From assembly GCF_900092025.1 (NCBI RefSeq), contig NZ_FLTX01000016.1:1-35614 (forward strand): a stretch of 35,614 nucleotides of DNA, in the 5' to 3' direction. The first letter of the stretch is position 1; the number at the start of each line of letters is the position of its first letter. The stretch comes from Xanthomonas bromi (GTDB lineage Bacteria > Pseudomonadota > Gammaproteobacteria > Xanthomonadales > Xanthomonadaceae). The translations under genes were made by a program, and so were the position numbers. Positions 18,891 to 28,918 of this stretch are shown here, piece by piece. A model generated the notes under the pieces. The model ran no database searches, had not been told where the DNA came from, and was given only the letters and a program-made list of their open reading frames with translations.

Positions 18891-19017
18891 CATCTTTCGG
18901 CGGACGCTGAAGTCCCCGCAGGATTTGGCACCAAACGCGGACGCTCGCGCGTTCCGCTGGCTGCCCCGGCATCAAAGGGCCTGTCCCTCCGCCGGTCTCG
19001 ATGGTGAGGCTAAGATG
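18891..19017 (-). ncRNA. SAM-I (S-box) riboswitch in the metX-metB-hom leader
   Basis: The minus strand carries the S-box core in order. The P1 5' strand CATCTT is at 19012-19017. GGCGGAGGGACAGGCCC follows, then TTTGATGCCGGGGCAGCC (the conserved GATG and GGCAACC-like segment). A P3 hairpin is formed by GCGGAACGC and GCGTCCGC. Next are the joining segment GGTGCCAAATCCTGC, the P4 hairpin GGAC...GTCC, and GAAAGATG, whose AAGATG (18891-18896) pairs perfectly with the P1 5' strand. The aptamer ends 74 bases before the metX ATG on the same strand. Binding of S-adenosylmethionine should lower expression of the methionine operon. Confidence 0.94.
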
Positions 19018-19105
19018 CCACCGGATTTTTGCGAAGTCAATCTCTTCATGCGGATGGAAAGATATACTTTCATTCGATACCACTCCGACCTGTCCACTCT
19101 GACCC

Positions 19106-20050
19106 GTGGTGGGCCGCATACTTGCGCCCCTTGCTCACGTCGATGCCGTGCCCGTGCCGCGCACTGTCCTACCCGCCCTGATCACGACGCTCGTTCTGTC
19201 GCTGGCCTGCGCGTCTCCGGCACACGCACAGCAGCATTGGCATTGGCCCCGTCCTGCCACAACGCCCTCGCCCCAGACACCTGACGCGCAACCGGTGCCG
19301 GCAGCCACAGGCAACGACACTGCACTGCGGCTGGAATGGCAGCCACCGGTCTATCTGGTCTGGGTCAGCAATCCGCTGGCCGGGCCTGCGCAACTGCGTC
19401 TGAGCGCACCGCCCAGCGAGGATTACCGCGCCGTGCCGCAGTTGCCGCTGACGTTTGAGCTGTCTGCACACGAGCGCCGCCTGCTGACCCGGCTGTATGC
19501 GGCCAGCAATCAGCGCACCCTGGGCGGTTTCGGGCTCACGCTAGACGTGGTGCCGGGCGACCCGCGGGCCACCCCGCAGTCCGTCCGCTACCAATTGCCA
19601 TTCCGCAGCGTGCCGGTGCAGGTCGCGCAGGGCTTCGGCGGGCACTTCAGCCACGCCGATCCGCCCAATTGGTTCGCGGTGGACTTCGCCATGCCGCAGG
19701 GCACGCCGGTACTTGCAGCGCGCGACGGCGTGGTCATGCAGGTGCAGCATGATGTCGTCGACAACAGCCCGCACGACCCCGCAGCTGGCGGCGGCAACCT
19801 GGTGCGCGTGCTGCATGCCGACGGCAGCATGGCGCTTTACGCCCACCTGGCACACGACGGCGTGGCCGTGCGCCTTGGCCAGGCGGTGCGCACCGGCGAA
19901 CGGCTGGGCACCTCCGGCAACACCGGCTTCAGCACTGCGCCGCACCTGCATTTCTCAATCCAGCGCAATGCCGACATGCAGTTGCTCTCGCTGCCGTTTC
20001 GCATGCTCGGCCCGCAGGGCGAGTTGCAGTTCCCCTCGCCAGCCCCCTGA
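19106..20050 (+). CDS. Exported M23-family (LytM-type) metallopeptidase
   Basis: The protein has up to 314 residues and ends with a LytM/peptidase M23 domain. The first zinc motif is [17 protein letters not shown] and the HxH motif is PHLHFSIQ near the C-terminus, with YAHL between them. These supply the usual His, Asp and His zinc ligands. It should cut peptidoglycan cross-links in the periplasm or regulate such cutting. The N-terminus has a signal peptide ending around ASPAHAQ. The exact start is uncertain. GTG at 19106 gives the longest form, while GTG at 19148 gives a more compact signal peptide. Neither has a clear Shine-Dalgarno. A beta-rich N-terminal region precedes the peptidase. It is divergent from the metX leader. 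Confidence 0.87.
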   Translation: MVGRILAPLAHVDAVPVPRTVLPALITTLVLSLACASPAHAQQHWHWPRPATTPSPQTPDAQPVPAATGNDTALRLEWQPPVYLVWVSNPLAGPAQLRLSAPPSEDYRAVPQLPLTFELSAHERRLLTRLYAASNQRTLGGFGLTLDVVPGDPRATPQSVRYQLPFRSVPVQVAQGFGGHFSHADPPNWFAVDFAMPQGTPVLAARDGVVMQVQHDVVDNSPHDPAAGGGNLVRVLHADGSMALYAHLAHDGVAVRLGQAVRTGERLGTSGNTGFSTAPHLHFSIQRNADMQLLSLPFRMLGPQGELQFPSPAP

Positions 20051-20131
20051 CGGTCGCTGCCCCGGCCAGCGTCCACCGCCCAAATCGCAGGGGCCACCCA
20101 TTGCAGTAAAAGCGTGCCTCGGCGAAGCCGC

Positions 20132-20137
20132 TATAAT
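20132..20137 (+). promoter_or_regulatory. Likely -10 element of prfC
   Basis: TATAAT, a consensus -10, lies 49 bases upstream of the prfC ATG. No good -35 stands at 16-18 bases; TTGCAG at 20101-20106 is too far. Confidence 0.5.
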
Positions 20138-20186
20138 CACCGGCTACCTCCGTTTCCGCAGGCGTCCGAACGGGCGCGCTCAGCCT

Positions 20187-21791
<1,605 letters not shown>

Positions 21792-21866
21792 CTTGCGCGT
21801 GACCTGGAGCAAGCGTGCGGCAGTGCTGGCGATGCGAATTGCTCGCAATTACGGTACATTTTTGGC

Positions 21867-22511
21867 ATGAACGCAGACGCCTCCCCCTCGACCGACCTGC
21901 GCGACGAAATCGCCAGCGCCGTGACCCACGGCCTGGGCGCCATTGCCGCCCTGGCCGGTGGTTCGGTGCTGATTACGCTGGCCGCCATCTACGGCGATGG
22001 CTGGCAATTGGCCACCGCCATCGTGTTCAGTGCCACGCTGGTGTTGCTCTACGTCGCCTCCACGCTATTCCACGCCATCCCGCACGCGGGCGCCAAAGCG
22101 CGCCTGCAGGTGCTCGATCATTGCGCGATCTATCTGTTGATCGCCGGCACCTACACGCCATTTACGCTGATCAATCTGCGCGGCCCCTGGGGCTGGGGAT
22201 TGTTCGCCGCCGTCTGGACGATCGCCGCCGCCGGGGTGATCTTCAAGCTGTTTTTTACCGGCCGCTTTCGATTGCTGTCGACCGTGCTGTATCTGGCGAT
22301 GGGCTGGCTGATCATCGTGGCGATCCAGCCGTTACTGCGCTCCGTCGATACCTGGTCGCTGTGCTGGCTGCTGGCCGGCGGTCTCTTTTACACGCTAGGC
22401 ACGTATTTCTATCAACGCGACAACCAACGTTACTTCCACGCGATCTGGCACCTGTTCGTACTCGCCGGCAGCGCTTGTCACTTCGTTGCCGTGATTGCGC
22501 AGGTGATGTGA
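21867..22511 (+). CDS. Hemolysin III family membrane protein (YqfA/PAQR-like)
   Basis: The 214-residue protein has about seven hydrophobic helices and the conserved HlyIII motifs: EIASAVTHGLGAIAAL near the start, STLFHAIPHAGAKARLQVLDHCAIYLLIAGTYTPF in the middle, and a C-terminal FHAIWHLFVLAGSACHFVAV. The histidines in these motifs correspond to the metal site of the PAQR superfamily. It sits in the inner membrane and its function in bacteria is poorly known. TACATT (21855-21860) lies six bases before the ATG with no Shine-Dalgarno, so the mRNA may be leaderless. Confidence 0.9.
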   Translation: MNADASPSTDLRDEIASAVTHGLGAIAALAGGSVLITLAAIYGDGWQLATAIVFSATLVLLYVASTLFHAIPHAGAKARLQVLDHCAIYLLIAGTYTPFTLINLRGPWGWGLFAAVWTIAAAGVIFKLFFTGRFRLLSTVLYLAMGWLIIVAIQPLLRSVDTWSLCWLLAGGLFYTLGTYFYQRDNQRYFHAIWHLFVLAGSACHFVAVIAQVM

Positions 22512-22539
22512 ACCGTGACCTTCGGCGCGTTCGCGCGCC

Positions 22540-24534
22540 GTGCACGAGGCATCACCAACCATTGCGCACGTGAACAACGTGCCCCCCTCCCCGGCTTCTT
22601 CGGCTTCTTCGCCCTCCCGCGTCTCGCGCCGTCGACGCGGGTGGATCGCACTCGGCATCGTTGCTGTCCTTTTGGCGATCCTCGTGCTGCTGTTCGACTG
22701 GAACTGGTTACGTGGGCCGGTAGAACGCGCGGTCAGTGCGAAGACCGGGCGCGAATTTCATCTCGGTCATCTGGATGTCGATCTCGGCCGCATCACCACC
22801 GTGCGCGGCGAGCGAGTGCGTCTGGGCAATGCGTCGTGGTCCAAGCGTGGCGCGATGGCCGAGCTGGACGCGGCCGAGATCGATGTCGAATTCTGGCCAC
22901 TGCTGCGCGGCACGCTGCGGTTGCCGGAAATCCGGCTGGAGCACCCCACGCTGTTGCTGGAAGCAGGCAACGACAGCCACCCGGGTAACTGGGTCTTCGA
23001 CCAGACCGATGACGACAGCAGCATGCCGCGCCTGGGCCGCCTATTGGTAAACAACGGGCGCCTGCACTATATCGACGATGCCAACCGCTCGTCTGTGGAT
23101 GTCGCCATCAACAGCCTGGCACCGCCCAGCAAAGACCAGCGCGCCGCCCCGATCGGCATCGACGGCAAGGGACGCTGGAAGGGCTACCCGTTCACGCTCA
23201 AGGGCAATACCGCATCGCCGCTGGAATTGAGCCAAAGCGAGCATCCTTTCCGTATCGATCTCCACGGCAGTGCCGGCACCACGCGGACGCATGTGCGCGG
23301 TACGTTGACCAATCCGTTCCAGTTCCGTGTATTCGACCTGCAGATGGCGCTCAGCGGCCAGGACATGGAAGACCTGTACCCGCTGATTGGCGTCGCGATG
23401 CCGTCCACGCCGCCCTACAAGCTCGATGGCCGCCTGCGGCGCGATGGCGATGTCTGGCGCTACGAAACGTTCACCGGCACCGCCGGCGACAGCGATCTTT
23501 CCGGTACTGCAGCAATCGACCTGCGTAACAAGCGTCCATTCCTGCGCGCGGACCTGGCTTCCAAACGGCTGGATTTCGACGACCTGGCCGGTTTCGTCGG
23601 TGCACCGCCCAAGACCGGCACTAACGAATCGGCCAACGCGGAGCAGAAGAAACAGGCCGCGCGGCTTGCCGCCAGCGCGCGCGTTCTGCCGACCACGCCG
23701 TACGATCTGTCCAAATTGCGCGCAATGGATGCCCAGGTGCATTGGCGCGCGCAGCGCATCAATGCGCCGTCCTGGCCATTGGACGACATGGATGCCGCGC
23801 TGACGTTGAGGGACGGCGTGCTGCAGCTGGATCCATTGAACTTCGGCGTCGCCGGCGGCGATATCCGCTCCACCATTCACATGGATGCGCGCAACCCTGT
23901 CATTTCCACGCACCTGAAGGCCGGCATTCGCGGCATTCGCCTGGATCGACTATTTCCCGATGCCAAGCTCGCCAAACAGGCCTCGGGTGCGATCGGCGGC
24001 GAGCTGGATCTGCGCGGCCGCGGCAACTCGATCGCCGCGATGCTCGGCAGCGCCGATGGAAGTATCGCCGTGGGGATGGGCCGTGGCCATGTCGGCAACC
24101 TGATCATGGAACTGGCCGGCCTGGACATCGCCGAGTCGCTGAAATACCTGATCATCAAGGACCGGCAGATTCCGGTGCGCTGCGTCTTCGGCGACTTCGG
24201 CGTGCAGAACGGGCTGATGCAATCGCGCGCGATGGCCTTCGACAGCACCGACACCATCATCATTGGCGAAGGCAGCATCAGCTTGAAAGACGAAACGCTG
24301 GATCTGTTGCTGCGCCCACGCCCGAAAGACCACAGCATCCTGAGCCTGCGCTCGCCATTGCGGATCGGCGGCACCTTCAAGGACCCGAGCTTCCATCCCG
24401 ACTTCAAGGCATTGGGTCTGCGCGGCGCGCTTGCGGTCGGCCTGGGCATGATCGCCCCGCCGGCTGCCTTGCTCGCGACCTTTGAACCGGGCCCGGGCAA
24501 GGACAGCGATTGCGGTGGCAAGTACGCGCACTAA
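22540..24534 (+). CDS. AsmA-family protein (inner-membrane anchored, periplasmic)
   Basis: The protein has up to 664 residues, with one N-terminal transmembrane helix (WIALGIVAVLLAILVLLF, about 35-52) after an Arg-rich cytoplasmic stretch. A typical AsmA beginning follows (GPVERAVSAKTGREFHLG). The long beta-rich periplasmic body ends in the AsmA C-terminal region (GLDIAESLKYLIIKDRQIPVRC, GSISLKDETLDLLLRPRPKD, LGLRGALAVGLGMIAPPAALL). AsmA-like proteins are thought to act in lipid transport or outer-membrane assembly. The start is uncertain. GTG at 22540 gives the longest form and GTG at 22570 is an alternative; neither has a good ribosome-binding site. It converges with the CBS-domain gene, with only 15 bases between. 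Confidence 0.85.
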   Translation: MHEASPTIAHVNNVPPSPASSASSPSRVSRRRRGWIALGIVAVLLAILVLLFDWNWLRGPVERAVSAKTGREFHLGHLDVDLGRITTVRGERVRLGNASWSKRGAMAELDAAEIDVEFWPLLRGTLRLPEIRLEHPTLLLEAGNDSHPGNWVFDQTDDDSSMPRLGRLLVNNGRLHYIDDANRSSVDVAINSLAPPSKDQRAAPIGIDGKGRWKGYPFTLKGNTASPLELSQSEHPFRIDLHGSAGTTRTHVRGTLTNPFQFRVFDLQMALSGQDMEDLYPLIGVAMPSTPPYKLDGRLRRDGDVWRYETFTGTAGDSDLSGTAAIDLRNKRPFLRADLASKRLDFDDLAGFVGAPPKTGTNESANAEQKKQAARLAASARVLPTTPYDLSKLRAMDAQVHWRAQRINAPSWPLDDMDAALTLRDGVLQLDPLNFGVAGGDIRSTIHMDARNPVISTHLKAGIRGIRLDRLFPDAKLAKQASGAIGGELDLRGRGNSIAAMLGSADGSIAVGMGRGHVGNLIMELAGLDIAESLKYLIIKDRQIPVRCVFGDFGVQNGLMQSRAMAFDSTDTIIIGEGSISLKDETLDLLLRPRPKDHSILSLRSPLRIGGTFKDPSFHPDFKALGLRGALAVGLGMIAPPAALLATFEPGPGKDSDCGGKYAH

Positions 24535-24549
24535 CGCAGCGCCACGATC

Positions 24550-24978
24550 TCAACTGGCGATGTAACGCTGCAGTTGGTCGATGTCCTGCTGCTGCGCTTC
24601 GATCACCGCCTTGACCAGATCACCGATCGAAATCACGCCCTGCACGCGGCCGTTGTCGACCACCGGCAAATGCCGGAAGCGGCCGTCGGTCATCAGTTGC
24701 ATGCAACGCTCTACGGTGTCCGATGGCGACACCGTCACCACCTCGGTACTCATGATTTCGGCGACGCTGGTGGTCGACGACGAGCGATCGTAAAGCACCA
24801 CCTTGCGTGCATAGTCGCGCTCGGAGACGATGCCGATCAGGCGCGGGCCATCCATCACCAACACCGCGCCGATGGCCTTCTCGGCCATCACACGAATCGC
24901 CTCGATCACTGCGGCATCGGCCGCAACCGCGAACACCTCAACCTGTTTGGTCCCCAACAGCTGTCGTACGGTCTGCAT
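24550..24978 (-). CDS. CBS-domain pair protein
   Basis: The 142-residue protein consists almost wholly of two CBS domains. The first runs from about residue 10 (AVAADAAVIEAIRVMAEKAIGAVLVMD, GIVSERDYARKVVL) and the second from about residue 73 (IMSTEVVTVSPSDTVERCMQLM, RFRHLPVVDNGRVQGVISIGDLVKAVI). Such pairs bind adenosine nucleotides and act as regulators, but no effector domain is present here. A GGAG ribosome-binding site lies inside the upstream glycosyltransferase gene, whose 3' end overlaps this start by 41 bases, so the two are probably co-transcribed. The cellular role is unknown. Confidence 0.92.
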   Translation of the reverse strand: MQTVRQLLGTKQVEVFAVAADAAVIEAIRVMAEKAIGAVLVMDGPRLIGIVSERDYARKVVLYDRSSSTTSVAEIMSTEVVTVSPSDTVERCMQLMTDGRFRHLPVVDNGRVQGVISIGDLVKAVIEAQQQDIDQLQRYIAS

Positions 24979-25981
24979 GACCCGCTCCGCGCTTGGTCTG
25001 GTGATCGCAGCCTACTCCCACCGCGCCGCGGTGGGTATCGACCAGATACAGCGGGCGCTGCTTGGCCTCGTCGTACAACCGGCCCAGGTATTCGCCAATC
25101 AGCCCTAAGGCAATCAGTTGGATGCCGCCGAGAAACAGGATCACCGACATCATGGTCGGCCAACCCGCCACGGGGTCGCCGATCAGCGCGGCCTTGACGA
25201 CGACCCAGCCGCCGAACAGAAACGCCAGCAACGCCGTCAGCAGGCCCAGATAGGTGGCCGCCCGCAGCGGTACCGTCGAAAAACTGGTGATGCCGTCGAG
25301 TGCGAAATTCCACAGCCGCCATACCGTGAACTTGCTGCGCCCGCACAGACGCGGCGCGCGCCGATACGGCAGCGCCACCTGACGAAATCCGACCCAGCCG
25401 AACAGCCCCTTCATGAAGCGGTGGCGCTCGCGCAGCTGTTGCAAGGCCTGCACCACACGCGGCGACAGCAGGCGGAAATCGCCGGTATCGGCAGGAATCG
25501 GGGTGCGCGACAAGCGCCGGATCACGCGATAGAACGCATGCGCGGCGCTACGCTTGAGCCAACTCTCGCCTTCGCGAAAGACACGCGTGCCGAAGATGTT
25601 GTCGTAGCCGCCACGCCACAGCGCAACGAATTCCGGAATCAATTCCGGCGGGTCCTGGCCATCGGCATCCAGCAACACCACCGCACCCGGCAGCACGTGA
25701 TCCAGCCCGGCAGAAATCGCCACGTCCTTGCCAAAGTTGCGCGACAGCCGCACTGCACTTACCTGGGCATCGGCGTCGGTGAGTGCGTGCAAGACGTCCC
25801 AGGTGCCATCGGTGCTGCCGTCGTCGACATACAGCACATGCGTCTGCAACCCCTGCAACTGCGCCAATACTGCGCACAGGCGCGGATGCAGCCGGGGAAT
25901 GCTGGCTTCTTCGTTGAACGCCGCGATGACCACGGTCAGGCGCTCGGACGCGGGCCGTTGGGCGTTATCGATGGCGCTCAT
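24938..25981 (-). CDS. Family 2 glycosyltransferase, GtrB/ArnC-like (polyprenyl-phosphate type)
   Basis: This encodes 347 residues from the ATG at 25981. The GT-A fold is seen in LTVVIAAFNEEASI, YVDDGSTDGTWDVL, NFGKDVAISAGLDH, LLDADGQDPPELI and DTGDFRLLSPRV. Two C-terminal membrane helices follow (around ATYLGLLTALLAFLFGGWVV and MSVILFLGGIQLIALGLIGEYLGR). Enzymes of this kind move a sugar from a nucleotide donor to undecaprenyl phosphate at the inner membrane; the sugar here is not predictable. The start lies one base after the mtgA stop. The last 30 or so residues after LYLVDTHRG are a polar tail, partly overlapping the next gene in another frame. Confidence 0.9.
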   Translation of the reverse strand: MSAIDNAQRPASERLTVVIAAFNEEASIPRLHPRLCAVLAQLQGLQTHVLYVDDGSTDGTWDVLHALTDADAQVSAVRLSRNFGKDVAISAGLDHVLPGAVVLLDADGQDPPELIPEFVALWRGGYDNIFGTRVFREGESWLKRSAAHAFYRVIRRLSRTPIPADTGDFRLLSPRVVQALQQLRERHRFMKGLFGWVGFRQVALPYRRAPRLCGRSKFTVWRLWNFALDGITSFSTVPLRAATYLGLLTALLAFLFGGWVVVKAALIGDPVAGWPTMMSVILFLGGIQLIALGLIGEYLGRLYDEAKQRPLYLVDTHRGAVGVGCDHQTKRGAGHADRTTAVGDQTG

Positions 25982-25982
25982 C

Positions 25983-26723
25983 CTACGGTGTCTGCAGATA
26001 GGCAGGCCCACCCAACTGGCCCGCCTGCCGTTGGATCCACACGGCACGCCGCTGCACGAATGCCCCCGGGCGACGCGCGTCGTAACGCCGCGGCGATGGC
26101 AACACCGCCGCCAGGCGCGCCGATTCGGTCGGCGACAAGCCTGCCGCATCCTTGCCCCAGAACTGTTGCGCAGCCGCTTGCGCGCCATACACGCCGTCGC
26201 CAAATTCGGCCACGTTGAGATACATCTCCAGGATGCGTTGTTTGGGCCAGAACAGCTCGATCAACACCGTGTACCAGGCTTCCAGCCCCTTGCGCACCCA
26301 ACTGCGGCCCTGACACAGGAACACATTCTTGGCGACCTGCTGGCTGATGGTGCTGGCACCACGCACCCGCCCGCCGCGGGCATTGTGGTCGCGCGCCTTT
26401 TCGATCGCTTGCAGATCAAAACCGTGATGCATCGGAAACTGTTGATCTTCTGCCGCCACTACCGAAATCGGCAGGCTCGCGGCGATCCTGTCGTAATCGC
26501 GCCATTGCTGGTGCAGCGAAAAACTCCAGTCGCCCTCGCCCCAGGCTTCCAGATAACGCCCCACCATCATGCTGCTGATCGGTGGATCGATCACTCGCAA
26601 GACCAGCACCTGCAGCACGCTCGCCGCTGCGAACAGCAGCGGTGCCGCCATCAGCCAGGGCAACCAGCGCCGTGCGCGTCGCGGCGCCGCCGCCTGCTTG
26701 CCATCCCATGCCTCCGTCCCCAT
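25983..26723 (-). CDS. mtgA: Monofunctional biosynthetic peptidoglycan transglycosylase
   Basis: The 246-residue glycosyltransferase family 51 enzyme polymerises lipid II into glycan strands without a transpeptidase domain. It has one N-terminal membrane anchor ([20 protein letters not shown], about 20-40). The GT51 motifs follow in order: [14 protein letters not shown] with the catalytic Glu, [48 protein letters not shown] and [28 protein letters not shown]. The length is typical. It leads a minus-strand group with the glycosyltransferase (one base after its stop) and the CBS protein, and is divergent from hslO. Confidence 0.96.
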   Translation of the reverse strand: MGTEAWDGKQAAAPRRARRWLPWLMAAPLLFAAASVLQVLVLRVIDPPISSMMVGRYLEAWGEGDWSFSLHQQWRDYDRIAASLPISVVAAEDQQFPMHHGFDLQAIEKARDHNARGGRVRGASTISQQVAKNVFLCQGRSWVRKGLEAWYTVLIELFWPKQRILEMYLNVAEFGDGVYGAQAAAQQFWGKDAAGLSPTESARLAAVLPSPRRYDARRPGAFVQRRAVWIQRQAGQLGGPAYLQTP

Positions 26724-26797
26724 TGTTCGCTACGACCCTTAATCCCGATGCCTGCCGCATTATCCGGCAACACGCGTCCCTTACGCCCGATGTTTCC

Positions 26798-27688
26798 ATG
26801 ACCGATCACGATCAGCTTTCCCGTTTCCTGCTGCCCGCCGCCGGTGTGCGCGGTGTCCACGTGCGCTTGACCAAGGCCTTGCACGACATCCAGGGCGCAG
26901 CCGAGTACCCGCCTGCCGCGCGCCAACTACTTGGCGAAGCGGCCGTGGCCGCTGCCCTGTTCACCGGGCACACCAAGGTCGACGGGCGTCTGTCGGTGCA
27001 GCTGCGCGGCAATGACACCTTGCGCACCCTGTTTGCCGAATGCACCGCTGCTGGCACCTTGCGCGGCATCGTGCAGTTGGCCGACGGCGTCGATGCCCCG
27101 ACCGATCTGCGCGAGTTGGGCGACGCCGCGTTGCTGGCGATCACCATCGAAAACCCCGGTCTGGACCCGCGCGAGCCGCAGCGCTACCAGAGCCTGGTCG
27201 GCATGCAGGCACCGGACCTGGCTGAAGCGTTCGAAACCTATTTCCAGCAGTCCGAACAGTTGCCGACGCGTTTGTTGCTGGCCGCTGGCCCGGATCAGGC
27301 CGCTGGCCTGTTGTTGCAGAAGCTCCCCGGCGACGAAGGCGATCACGATGGCTGGACCCGGATCGGCGCCCTGTTCGACACCCTGGGCGCACCGGAACTG
27401 CTCTCGGTCGCCGGCCCGGACCTGCTGCACCGGTTGTTCCACGAAGAAGAACCACAGCTGCTCGGCAGCAAACCGCTCCGTTTTGGCTGCTCCTGTTCGC
27501 GCGAGCGGGTCGCCTCCATGCTGCAGTCGCTGGGCGAGGAAGAGGCGCGCGCGGCCGCCGAGGCGACTGGCGAAGTCGAGGTGCGCTGCGAATTCTGTGG
27601 CCGTGAGTATCACTTTCCCTTGACCGCGCTGGACGTACTTTTCAGCGCAGCGCGGCCCTCGCAGGAAGCGCCGGAAAGGTTGCAATAG
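26798..27688 (+). CDS. hslO: Redox-regulated chaperone Hsp33
   Basis: The 296-residue cytoplasmic holdase is switched on by oxidative unfolding. The N-terminal domain shows GVRGVHVRLTKAL, LLGEAAVAAALFTGHTKVDGRLSVQLRG and GDEGDHDGW. The C-terminal zinc switch has the CxC...CxxC pattern (RFGCSCSRERV and VRCEFCGREYHF), so all four zinc-binding cysteines are present. The frame is open upstream to 26582 but overlaps mtgA, and the family start MTDHDQLSRFLLP fits 26798. Length is normal. Confidence 0.95.
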   Translation: MTDHDQLSRFLLPAAGVRGVHVRLTKALHDIQGAAEYPPAARQLLGEAAVAAALFTGHTKVDGRLSVQLRGNDTLRTLFAECTAAGTLRGIVQLADGVDAPTDLRELGDAALLAITIENPGLDPREPQRYQSLVGMQAPDLAEAFETYFQQSEQLPTRLLLAAGPDQAAGLLLQKLPGDEGDHDGWTRIGALFDTLGAPELLSVAGPDLLHRLFHEEEPQLLGSKPLRFGCSCSRERVASMLQSLGEEEARAAAEATGEVEVRCEFCGREYHFPLTALDVLFSAARPSQEAPERLQ

Positions 27689-27723
27689 ATAGGATGGCAG
27701 GTGCATTCGGGGAGCACCGCCAC

Positions 27724-27752
27724 TTGTTAAATAATCATAAACGGCCTAGCAT
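27724..27752 (+). promoter_or_regulatory. Candidate sigma-70 promoter of the exported beta-rich protein gene
   Basis: TTGTTA (27724-27729) and TAGCAT (27747-27752) are exactly 17 bases apart in an AT-rich patch, each matching four of six consensus bases. The leader of about 48 bases contains a small CCCG/CGGG hairpin. Confidence 0.5.
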
Positions 27753-27806
27753 CCCACCTGCCCGCTTTCGGGAACTTAACAACTGGCCCTGGGTCTGACT
27801 TCTGGT

Positions 27807-28676
27807 ATGCGACACCTTCTGCGCCTCCCGCTAGCTTTGATGGTTGCCCTCGCGGCGACCGCAGGCGTGCACGCGCAGTCGACGCAGCAGCAGTTGCGTG
27901 AGAGCACGATCCTGCCGGTGTGGAACAAGGGCAGCGGCAAGGTCGAAGCGTTTCTGTATCTGGAGCCGACTGGCGAGCAGAAGGCCGGCGCGCGCTGGCA
28001 TTTCGGCCGCAATTCGCTGGATGCCGCGTTCGGCCTGACCTCCGGCGACTCGCTGGGTCTGCTCTGCAACAGCAGCCGCGGCACCAATATTAGCGGCCTC
28101 GCCAGCCACTGCCTGCTGGCAGGCATCGGCGATGACGAAGAAGACAGCGCTGCTGCATCGCGCCGCGTCTCCGGCACGCTGGGTTTCAATCGCGGCGGTA
28201 GCCGCGTTGGCGTCACCGCCGGCACCGGCCGCGACACCCTGCCCGCCTGGCTGATCGGCGCCGGCAAGGCCCCGCTGACGCGTGTCGAACAGAACGACCT
28301 CACCGTCTTCGGGCAGAAGAACATCGGTCGCGAAGGCTTCGTCTCGATCGGCGGCACCTACGCGCGCGCGCGCCTGGTTCCGCTGGCCGACGTCTCGCCC
28401 GCTATCGCCGACCAATGGGACAGCAAGACCTTGAGCGTTGGCGGCGGCTATGGCGCATTCAGTGCGAACGTCATCGGCCGCGTTGTCGACGTCCCCGGCC
28501 AGCCCGAAAAGTGGGAAGGTCTGGGCCTTGGCCTGACCTGGCGCACTCCCTGGAGCGGCCAGCTCACTGTCGGCGCCGAAAACGTCATCTCCCGCGGCAA
28601 GAATCCGTTTGCACCGAGCAACGAGAGCAACAGCGACGGGACTGTTCCGTATGTCAGGTACGAACAAGACCTCTAA
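27807..28676 (+). CDS. Exported, probably outer-membrane beta-barrel protein of unknown function
   Basis: The 289-residue protein starts with a clear signal peptide (MRHLLRLPLALMVALAATAG, cleavage near VHAQS). I do not recognise a named family. The mature part is rich in alternating strands with many Gly and aromatic residues (AFLYLEPTGEQKAGARWHFG, VSGTLGFNRGGSRVGVTAG, FVSIGGTYARARLV, KTLSVGGGYGAFSANVIGRV, LGLTWRTPWSGQLTVGAENV) and ends with a strand VPYVRYEQDL. This looks like a small outer-membrane barrel. Two cysteines (LLCNSSRG and SHCLLAG) could form a disulfide. It has its own candidate promoter and its own terminator, so it is probably monocistronic. A TonB-dependent receptor gene follows. 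Confidence 0.75.
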   Translation: MRHLLRLPLALMVALAATAGVHAQSTQQQLRESTILPVWNKGSGKVEAFLYLEPTGEQKAGARWHFGRNSLDAAFGLTSGDSLGLLCNSSRGTNISGLASHCLLAGIGDDEEDSAAASRRVSGTLGFNRGGSRVGVTAGTGRDTLPAWLIGAGKAPLTRVEQNDLTVFGQKNIGREGFVSIGGTYARARLVPLADVSPAIADQWDSKTLSVGGGYGAFSANVIGRVVDVPGQPEKWEGLGLGLTWRTPWSGQLTVGAENVISRGKNPFAPSNESNSDGTVPYVRYEQDL

Positions 28677-28705
28677 CACCCTGATTTTATAAGACTTCTT
28701 TCAAT

Positions 28706-28734
28706 GCCATCGACCTGTGGTCGGTGGCGTTTTT
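28706..28734 (+). terminator. Intrinsic terminator after the beta-rich protein gene
   Basis: A 10-bp stem (GCCATCGACC at 28706-28715 with GGTCGGTGGC at 28719-28728, one T-G wobble) with a three-base TGT loop is followed by GTTTTT. Confidence 0.88.
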
Positions 28735-28918
28735 CGTTACAGATCGTGCGCCCGGCGAGCACCTTCACAGCTTTCTTCTTTTTCATTAACGGGACTTTAA
28801 TTTCTCTCGCAACGCATATACCATCGGTTCACCCTGGCGTTTTGGATCCGCTTCTTTCGGAACCCCCGACAGGCAAACAACCCTTGGCAGTACCCAAGAT
28901 CACTTGGAGAGAGAGCTA

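Noticed and set aside
19012..19041. TTGACT-17-CATCTT as promoter of metX
   Set aside because: Transcription from it would start inside the riboswitch and remove the P1 5' strand; the true promoter must be further upstream and I could not identify it.
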